Below, in pieces: positions 56,035 through 64,000 of a DNA stretch of 64,000 bases. The translations under genes were made by a program, and so were the position numbers. The notes under the pieces were generated by a model, which was not told where the DNA came from, did not search any database, and was given only the letters and a program-made list of their open reading frames with translations. The DNA lies in NCBI GenBank assembly GCA_033807695.1, contig CM066300.1, positions 186,001 to 250,000 of the forward strand. Direction: 5' to 3'. This stretch comes from Daedaleopsis sinensis (Eukaryota > Basidiomycota > Agaricomycetes > Polyporales > Polyporaceae). Position 1 is the stretch's first letter, and every line of letters starts with the position of its first letter.

Positions 56035-57001
56035 GCGCTTGAACGTTGACGTTGAGCCTCGGGAATTCCGGGACGGGCGTGGGAATGACATTGGGAGGAG
56101 CGGTCACATGATACCCGCGGTCGCGTTATTTGCTGATGTTTACTCGCTATCGGTGAGTATCGCTGTCAATCTTCTATTGCCACTTCTCTATCCTGGTATC
56201 CGATTTCTGTCGACTGCTATTGCCACGTCCACTTCGGCACTACTATGAGTATCCTGCTATAACCTGGCTACGGAGCAAACTTTTGGCTTTCCTCTCTTCA
56301 AGCGTCCCTAACCCAATGTCTCTGGAGACTGGCTCACTGCATCTCGGTTCTTCGACCCACAACGATAATGCGTATAGCAAGCCTTCTGGAGGTCATGGAT
56401 ATCATTGGTAAGTCAATCGTGACTGCTATGGACTTTGCGTCCAGCTTTCTGGTGTTTTCGAGAAGTACGGCAATAATCCTTGACTGAAGAGTCACATCAT
56501 TGGCGGATACCGCCGTGCTCCAAGTCTTCCCTGACACAGTGCACGTGTGCTCTCCCGTGGAGCATTGGGATTACACGGTGTCTGTGACTCTTGCATGAGT
56601 GGAGTCTCCAGTGCTTCCTTGCTGTGCAGTCTAGGATCCCCGGTCGTGACGCCGGGGAAATCGACTCTGCTCTGACTATTTCTCTGTAGGTAGGCTCACA
56701 AGCCCTATCTTCGACTGACACAAGACACCTCGGATACTTCGCAGTGGACCGGATAGTCAGTATTGTGAACGATCTTCAATCCTAATGTCATCTTATGCTC
56801 GGGCGCGGCAGACAGCGCTCAGAGTGTCCGGGTTATAAGACCTTCGAGTTGTGACGACAGCAACCATCCCACCCCCCGCACTACACTTGCGCTCGTGCTT
56901 CACCTGCCGATATACTACAGTACCACTCTTGTCAACTCAGGAAACCCCCACGCTCTCACTCTATCTTGCATCTCGTGTCGATACTAGCCTTCCTGGTTAC
57001 C
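56035..57001. other. intergenic, no gene recognised
   Basis: About 970 bp with only short frames. The last part before 57002 may be the promoter of the SDR-like remnant. Confidence 0.45.
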
Positions 57002-57300
57002 ATGCTTGCCGCGCTCCGTCACTATTCTCCAGTGACTCTTTCCCTCGTTATCGCCACCCTCGTAACTCTCCGGTTCTGGCGTCGGAGACCGAGTCGCTCA
57101 ATCAAGCTACCCTACACCGAGGAGCGAGTCCTCATCCTTGGAGCATCAGGGACGCGCGCTGGCGTTGAGATACGCGTCCGCGGGGGCACGGGTATGCATC
57201 GTCGCGCGGCGAGGGGTTGGAGAATGTGGCTGGAGCGCAGCATCCGCTCGCAGATGCGCCCAAGTACACGCTGAAGTACCTCTGGTGGTAGGGATGTCCT
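57002..57300 (+). pseudogene. SDR-like remnant with N-terminal membrane anchor
   Basis: The frame from 57002 begins MLAALRHYSPVTLSLVIATL, a membrane-anchor-like helix. EERVLILGASG follows, the start of a Rossmann fold, and then the frame breaks. The continuation ALALRYASAGARVCIVARRG, the usual next strand of the fold, is in the neighbouring frame, with the central part of the glycine loop missing. The catalytic YxxxK part could not be found downstream to 58.5 kb, so this is probably a broken gene. Confidence 0.5.
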
Positions 57301-58823
57301 TTCATTGCAACACGTAAGTTGACCGTCCCTCTCTTCAGTCGCACCTCCTCCGACTCGCGGAGCTCAGTGGCGACCCAATGAGTGCGGCAAGAACGCTCCT
57401 CGCTCATCACGATGGCTATATCTGCCAGTTGTAGCGGTTGCGTCGTGCTCAGCTTCGGCATATGTTGGTGATGCGCCCGCGAAGAAGCAGATATCTTTCG
57501 TTCTCTTCCTTATTTAGTACGCTCTACATCCTGGGCTCTTTCATCTCAGTCCTGCTCCTCATGATCTCTTGAGTGCGGATCCTCATACCTAATTTCCTCA
57601 GTGGATCCTGTCAGGCATATTCGGAAGCACGGTGGCGACAGACGTGAAGCTCACAGCGACATTACTTATATATCTGAGGAGTAATCGGACGGGTTACAAG
57701 CAGTGCGTCCATCGGTCCCTCACTAAAGTGCGACGCTGTTGTTCACAAAGTTCTCAGGACAGATTCGGTACTGAACATCTTGACGGTCTATACGATCAAC
57801 ACAGGTAATAACACGCGCCACGATACAGGTTTGCCCTGAACACTAACAAGAAGCGTTTTAGGGCTGCTGACTAGGTATATTCGCGTGTTACCTGCAATAC
57901 CAGGCGCAACTAACGAGTGGAGTCTAGCACCCTGAGCACTTTAGGACTCGTCTTTTAGGTAACCCATTACTTACATATGCTCGCACACTGACGAAGATCG
58001 ACCGTAGGTTCTTCAACAGCCCGAGACTCTGGTCTATGTCGCAGTGAGCATCCCCGCGACCAAGAGTACGTGCTGTCTCCGTTACTGGACTCATTGTCGT
58101 TGACGTTCCCTTGCCAGGCTATGCAACAGCTGTACTGTCTGTGTGAGTCCGCCACCGCCTCCCGTGATTTTCGGTACAGCTCTTAAGCTATGTTCATAGG
58201 TTGAATTCGCGGAGCGTGCTGCGAGATGTCCTCGGAACGCCGAGAACGGACGACTTCGGTGCATTTGGCATGCGGGTGCTGCAGGACGCGCCCACCGTCT
58301 CCAATCGCAGTCGCACCCATGCACAAGCAGGGCCCATCGCTTGGGATGGCAATGCAGAGACGGTCATCAACATCAGCACTCACAGTCAAGGCTCTCGGGT
58401 GGTGCCTTTGCGAGACGCGACTGTGGGAGACAGTTCGCCTAGCAGGGATGAAGTGTTTGAGTTGAAAAGCATGGATGTCGTCTAGCTGGACAATACTTGG
58501 TACCCACTGTATGGGCGAGAAACAAATGCCCGTGTTTGACAGCTACCTCGGAAGAACGGGTGCCCCTACCGTGATGTTGCGTATACGCTTAGGGACAAGG
58601 CGCCGGGTGCATGTCGAAGAGAATCGAAAGTGTTACCATACGTAGCACAAAATCGTATGTCTGGAGTGTCTGCCGGGGGTGATGCAAGGACGAGAACCGC
58701 GTCCTCATTGCGCGAGTGGTACAGCGATAACGATCAGCAACCGGGGAAGAAGATTACACATAGTAGACAATATGAGAGGGATCAACGAACCTCGTCTCGG
58801 AGGTTACATACGCGTGCCATCAT
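57301..58823. other. region with only unrecognised frames
   Basis: Possibly further decayed exons of the SDR-like gene. A 94-codon frame at 58201-58485 (+) is open on both strands and matches nothing I know. No supported gene. Confidence 0.4.
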
Positions 58824-60933
58824 TCAAGAGCTTCCATGCTCCCTCGCTGTGCCAGTCCCATCGCGTTCCCGGATCTTGACGAGAAGCGGACCCTTGGCAG
58901 TGACGAGGTAGTCTTTGATTGTGCTCGGCCACTGCTCCGAGTCGAACCCTTCTGCGAACTCGAACTCGAAAGTCTTGAGGAGCAGAGATACCACCATCTT
59001 CATCTCCATCCTGGCCAGGTGACGCCCGACACAATTGGCGGGACCGTACGAGAATGGGATGAAGGCTGTGGGCTCGAGCACTCCACTCTCGCCGGATCCA
59101 GAGAGAAGCCATCGCGACGGCAAGAAGCGCTCTGGATTGGGGGAGAAATAGCGTGGGTCGCGGTGGAGGGAGTACGGAGGAACGTACACCTGCGTCCCCG
59201 GCGGTACAAACCTGGGACCCAGTGCCAGCTCGTCAGCTGAGGATGCCTGTAGTCAACACCAGGCATATGAAGTACCGACCTTCCTGCTATCATAGCTCCT
59301 GTAGATGCACGAGGAACCTGGCGCGGTCCATTGGTAGGAACAGGGGGTTGAAGTCGTAATGTCTCGTTCCTATGGAGAATGTTAGATTATGCGTTCAACG
59401 AGATGCGAGGACGTCTCACTCACAAACATGCATCGAGCCAGGTCAACTGATCGTGGAGGGCCTTATCCATCGGATCGGTTCCAGTGGGATATACCGCATC
59501 GATTTCCCTCTGCAAGCGTTTGTAGCAGTCGCGGTTACTGAGGAGGAAATAAAAAAGTGATGTCAAGGCTCCCGCGGTCGTATCCGCCCCTGCGATAACA
59601 GCGAGGGTCCCATCGGCGGCCACATTTGAGAGGGGAGGTCTCGACTTTTCCATTTCCGCCTCGTCAGACTGCGGGACTATTCATCAGTGTCCATAGTGCA
59701 TAGAGTACGAGTCCGAGTACACACGAGATGGTACCAAAGGTCCTTCTTCGTGGATCCTGCCTTGACTCGACTCATCGCAGAGTCGACACCGAACTTGCGC
59801 AAGCGTTTCAAATTGGACGAAAGGAGGGGTATCATGGACACTGTGCCGGATGCCCACGGGATATGCGAGATCAGAGAGGCAGAACTATGAACAGGGTTCA
59901 GTTACAACTCTTTCGACAAGCGAAACACTTACACAGCAAAGTGTTCGAGAGCTTCCCATAACTTATTGGTGTCACTGCCATCTCGGAGCATATGGAAAGG
60001 CCCGCCAAAGCTGAGTTATACTAGTAGTAAGTTTACGTAGAGACTTGCGTGAAGAATCACTTACGCCATATCACCCATGAAGTCAAATGTGAAGAATCCA
60101 AATGCACGGCCAATGTCTACGCTACCAGATGACATGATTCGGGTGAGATATCGAACGAGCTCGTGTGCTCTGGCTCCTATCGTTGCCTCGTAATTGCGCA
60201 GGCTTTCCTTGCTCATACCTCGATTCCAGAGACGACGTCGATTCGCATGTTCCTCTCCTGTAAGGACAATCAGGTTCTTCGGCGCGTTTGGGTCACTTCT
60301 GGCAGAGTACCCTGGACTACTGTGAGCGAAGTCTGTGATGATTCCCTGGCACGCGAAACAGACATTCTCCTTTTGGAAGCCCTCCCGCACCAAAGACCGC
60401 AGTGACCGCTTGCACGTCCGCGATCGACAGTTCATTGGGACCTGTAGTTTATAGTTAGCTATGATCGTAGTAGACAATACATACGCAGTATTAGACCCAC
60501 CCACTCGAATGAACGGGCCATATTGCTGGTGTAAGCGGTATAGAACGTGGTGTTGATCTCCCCCCCAAGAGTTCCATACACCCCAGAACTTCGTTATCCT
60601 TGCGATGACTGGACCGGAGTATGCTGCTAGTGGATGAAAGGGAGAGACGCGGTACAAGAACACAGAGAAAGTTGTGGATACCAGATAGATAGAAATTGAC
60701 CAGACAATTTCGCCCAGTTCCAGAAGCATGCCCTGCGCTCGAGTCTGCACTAACAGCGCAGCGACAGCCAGAAACAGAGCTGTGCGAACTGGATTCGTGA
60801 TAGTTTTAGGATAGAAGAAGTGGAAGAGTGCATGGGTAAGCTTTTAGGGGGAGAATGAGCGGCGCCTTCGCGACGAGCAGAGAGCGAGACTCACGACGCC
60901 CATCACAATGCTGGAAAAATATATCGTTGCCAT
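58824..60933 (-). CDS. cytochrome P450 monooxygenase
   Basis: Haem-thiolate monooxygenase anchored in the ER. I place the start at 60933 (MATIYFSSIVMGV), joined by an intron (about 60841-60894) to LTHALFHFFYPKT and further hydrophobic segments (FLAVAALLVQ, IVWSISIYLVSTTFSVFLY). VSPFHPLAAYSGPVIARITK is the proline-rich hinge. GPNELSIADVQAVTAVFG and GLPKGEWYSARSDP are joined over a short intron, then ANRRRLWNRGMS. The I-helix AGADTT is at about 59573-59597, the ExxR (ETLR) near 59360, and the haem loop FSYGPANCVG at about 59027-59057 with the cysteine ligand. All exons I could check join in frame, so it looks intact. Length is about 530-550 residues. The substrate cannot be predicted. Confidence 0.88.
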
Positions 60934-61817
60934 CGTCGACTGGTCAACGCAAGGTCAACGCCAGGCAGTCGGGTGACTGTTGGATACCTCGAGGCGATGC
61001 AAGACCGGATGTCTGTTGCGGAAGAGGAGAGGTTGTAGTATGGATCGGAAGTTAAGGGGGCTGAACGTACTGCTATCAGAAGCTTCACTGCCATGGCTGG
61101 TGTCAACATCTGTGAAGACCAATGACACCGCTAGTTGACCACTTCGGGGAATATCTACCGGTCACTTCTAGTAACTATCCATCTTCTAACGGGGCTGCCA
61201 GTACGCCGACGCTGAGCACAGGAATTTTCGCGTTCGGCGCGGCGAGCGGTATAGATCATGCAAGCTTCTATCTCACAATCGCGCCCTTGCGACCCTGATA
61301 CCTTATACGTTTCTCAGGGAAAATCATGATGGGGCGCTGTGTATTTCCAGTCGGCTCCCACGTACACACAATTCGACGAGTATCAGCGGACCGCGAGCAA
61401 TTCAGCCGCGCTGGTGTGGCTCACGGCGCTCGGTATCTCATGCTCCTGTACGCGGTTTTATTCGTCTCGGCGAGTCCCAGTTCCGCGTCGGAGTGGTGGC
61501 ACGCGGCTTCTGTACCAACAGCTACATCAGAGCTATGGTCCACGTGCGAAGTTGTCGCGTTGTTGCCTCATTGTGATCTAGTTTCTGTCCACGTCGCCTT
61601 GCGCTGGATACACCTCGCGTCGTAGCCGAGTTGCCTCACGTCGGCGTCAGGGTTCTTTCTATCCCCCGAAGCTGTTCGTGCTGCGCTACATCCGAGTACC
61701 TACTCTTGGCGACAAAACAGACAGTAAGGAACACTTCAGGTACTGCTCGCTCACCATATCGTGGTGAGGCATGAAATGTGTTCGAAATAAAACGTTCAGT
61801 GTAGCTTTTGTGAAAAG
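60934..61817. other. intergenic, no gene recognised
   Basis: 884 bp between the P450 and the downstream hydrolase gene. Frames at 61326-61625 (+) overlap each other and match no family I know. Confidence 0.4.
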
Positions 61818-63187
61818 CTATAGCCGCGCCTTTTGGTTTCTAGCACTATGCTCGTCAGAGTAAGACTTCAAGATCGCGTAGATGGTGTTCGCCACACCGT
61901 CCGGGTTCTCCTGTACAGCCTATGCGTCACGGTATTAGCATCCGTGAACACACCGCATGACATGCCGCAACTCACCAGATGTCCGCACTTGGGGATGATT
62001 GAAACGGACGCCATGGCACGACCTTGTGAGGAGTCACAGATGCTCTCGCGGGACTTCAGTGAGCTGGCATTCGAGAGAGCTATTCAGTAACAAGTTACTA
62101 ACTTGTCATGATGTGTGACAGACGTACACCATTTCAGGACGTTCTCCGAATACGGCATGGACAGTATAGCGAGAACACATTTTGTCGACCAGAGTGCCGG
62201 CGAGAATGTGATCGTCGGCCTCATAAAATCCGACCTCCTGCGCATTCAGTGATTTTGGCATGACCGTCGTTTGACCTCTGCCTTCATCGTTGACTTCAAC
62301 AAAGCCATATTTCTGAAAGGCCCGAGTTAGGCGATATATTTTTTGATAGATGTGGGTATGATAGATGTGGGACAGACCAGATACACGTCAAACGTTCGCT
62401 TATTCCAGATCTTCCATGGGTAACGTTTATTCATGAAGCTGGCAAGCTCGTCGTAATCGCTCCACTGCTCTTTGCGAGACATCACTGCCGCGGTATTGGA
62501 GCTTCCCGTTCTGACACGAGGGTCTTTTGGCAGAATGGGTGGCGTGACCATAACGGGCTCCACCAGGATGAGCATGCGCAGAGGCAGGGTTTCCCTGGTG
62601 CAAGCGATGGTCCTGCCCAGTAGTAGCACCACAGATGAGATCGTATAGACTGCGCGAGAACACGGTTGTACTCACCAGGCGGATGTGCTCGCAGAATGTC
62701 CTATAGCGATCAACCGATGACCACTGACGAAGTCAGAGCGGGCAAAGTATGCCAGCATTTCACCGTACTCCTGAATCGCTGTACCATGTTCAACAAGGTA
62801 CGCAGATAAAGTCGACGATACGCACAGATAGGCTTCCTGTTCTGCAGCAAAAGCTTGTTCATTTGCGCTGAGTCCCCATGATTCTGAGCATCAAGTGCCC
62901 AAGCCTCTCGGATACGCCATGTCGGTGCCAAGACGACTGACGGCGAGCAGAGCTCAAACAGTTTCAGGAGCACTGGCTCCCATAGCTCCTTGTCTGAATG
63001 AAACGTCAACAATCACCATGCAGGGCCAGCAGGAAACCGACTTACGACCGCTGCTACAGTGCGCGAGCACTAAAGTCACACCGTCGCTGACACTGGCAGT
63101 CGATAGGTCATCAGCCGGTGGTCTGTAGCACTTTGCGGCTATAGATAGACCATCGGGGAGACTGAAAGTGTGGCTGCTGCAGAGCAT
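61818..63187 (-). CDS. alpha/beta hydrolase (toxin-biosynthesis-like AB_hydrolase_1 type)
   Basis: Start at 63187 (MLCSSHTFSLPDGLSIAAKCYRP), stop at 61818 after RNQKARL. Exons give VTLVLAHCSSG, KELWEPVLLKLFEL, IREAWALDAQNHGDSAQMN, then the nucleophile elbow LIAIGHSAS (about 62695-62725), MLILVEPVMVTPP, YDELASFMNKRYPWKIWNKRTFDVY, a segment ending HAVFGERPEMV, and finally SIIPKCGHL, which carries the catalytic His, with AVQENPDGVANTIYAIL. This arrangement is common in agaricomycete alpha/beta hydrolases of the group that includes peroxisomal Akt2-like proteins. The elbow is GHSAS, where relatives have GHSAG. Same strand as the P450. Confidence 0.8.
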
Positions 63188-63284
63188 AGTGAATGTAGGA
63201 GAGCAAACTGTGCACGGGCGAGCAAGGGCGTCGCTGCTTCGGCGGGTTGTGCGACAGAAACATCCGACAGGAGTTATAGTGCTC

Positions 63285-64000
63285 TCACCATAGTGGGGTG
63301 GCTGGGGTCCCGGTCCGGCTCGCCAGAACCGACGTGCGCTCAGCAGTCTTCTTGCCCTCGCCGCTATCTCTTCCCAGCACTGTGAGTATGTAGAAGAACG
63401 ATATTTCAAGGACATACCCGACATACGGAGATGCTGACCTATTTGAGAAATGACTGCAGGTCATTTTCGGTACAAATCACAGTATCAGCCTCAGGAAACC
63501 GCGCGCAGGCTTCCGGTAGGCACATTCCTGGACTGACGGAAAGTTAGCGAGGCGTAAGATCACATCATGACACAGAGAAGACCGGGTTTCTCTCGGCATG
63601 ACAAACTACATAGTGACAACATGTGAGCGCGAAATGATAGCTGACCGACGCAAGGGGCACTGGCCAAAGGCAAACTATCCGGTGTTGTTCGCTCCATGAT
63701 GATGGTGGGAGATTTGATAGGGGCGCTTCGATGAACCAGGTTCATCGTTTCGGTAATTTCGGACTCGACACCGCTAGCGGTGTCGTCGGCCACATCGGAT
63801 GCCTTGATATCGATGATGACCGCATGTCAGTGGTCACTCAGAACGTCTAATGTCCCCATCGAGACTCACGGTAATGAAAGCCGGGATGGTGAGAGCACTA
63901 CAGAGCCCATGTGTTACAGCTTTGTTTCGACTCAGAGTAGCCTAAAAACTCACGTATTCAGAAAGGCTGCATTGAAACAAATCAGCGAGCTTTTCGGTTC
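63285..64000 (-). CDS. unidentified gene, cut by the window edge
   Basis: Several minus-strand exon-like pieces can be linked: ADLFQCSLSEY at the window edge, ALTIPAFIT, VIIDIKASDVADDTASGVE with SEITETMNLVHRSAP and PTIIMERTTPDSLPLASAPC, then PGMCLPEACARFPEADTVIC and TENDLQSFLK, and a basic end (GRDSGEGKKTAERTSVL, TGTPATPLW) before a TGA at 63285. Breaks between them have plausible donor and acceptor sites. I do not recognise the family. The 5' end lies beyond the window. Confidence 0.35.

Overview
The window looks like nuclear DNA of a filamentous basidiomycete, most likely an Agaricomycete such as a wood-decay polypore. The evidence is many short (about 50-70 bp) GT-AG introns, small compact genes on both strands, moderately high GC, F-box proteins of the agaricomycete type, and fungal families such as a GPR1/FUN34/YaaH acetate transporter, P450s and acyl-CoA ligases. 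No rRNA gene, tRNA gene, CRISPR array or bacterial operon was seen. Exon boundaries were read by eye, so gene ends are firmer than internal splice sites.

Left part (1-16 kb) is mobile DNA. From about 1.8 to 9.4 kb lies the coding part of a Mutator-like (MULE) DNA transposon: a DDE transposase with a CxxH motif and a SWIM zinc finger, followed by two Ulp1-type (C48) cysteine protease domains and a long unknown C-terminal region. At 9539-15972 a complete Ty1/copia retrotransposon sits directly downstream. Its 605 bp LTRs read as identical, the target duplication is CTACT, the gag-pol frame of 1563 codons is open, and the primer site matches the anticodon arm of initiator tRNA-Met.

Middle part (17-32.4 kb) is metabolic: an acyl-CoA ligase (+), an O-methyltransferase (+), an acetate transporter family protein (-), about 3 kb without a recognisable gene, a NAT9-like acetyltransferase (+), an aldehyde dehydrogenase (+) and an RCC1-repeat protein (-). 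From 32.9 to 34.0 kb is a 1.09 kb element with 14 bp inverted ends and an 8 bp target duplication, carrying a decayed fragment of the RNA polymerase II subunit gene RPB2. A decayed F-box gene follows.

The stretch 36-47.4 kb holds three paralogous ABC half-transporters (one -, two +) with matching intron positions and the same insertion before the LSGGQ signature. A small inverted-repeat element (39501-39731) lies between the divergent pair. A short-chain dehydrogenase follows.

Right part (48.8-64 kb): an F-box gene with two lesions, a secreted alpha/beta hydrolase, and a Rab7-like GTPase with a roughly 190-residue extra insertion. Next comes a patch (55.1-56.0 kb) made of fragments of hydrolase, F-box and Rab genes. 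Then come a broken SDR-like gene, a P450 (-), a second alpha/beta hydrolase (-) and an unidentified gene cut by the window edge. The ligase, methyltransferase, SDR, P450, hydrolases and ABC transporters would fit secondary or detoxification metabolism, but they are not a tight cluster and no core synthase is visible.
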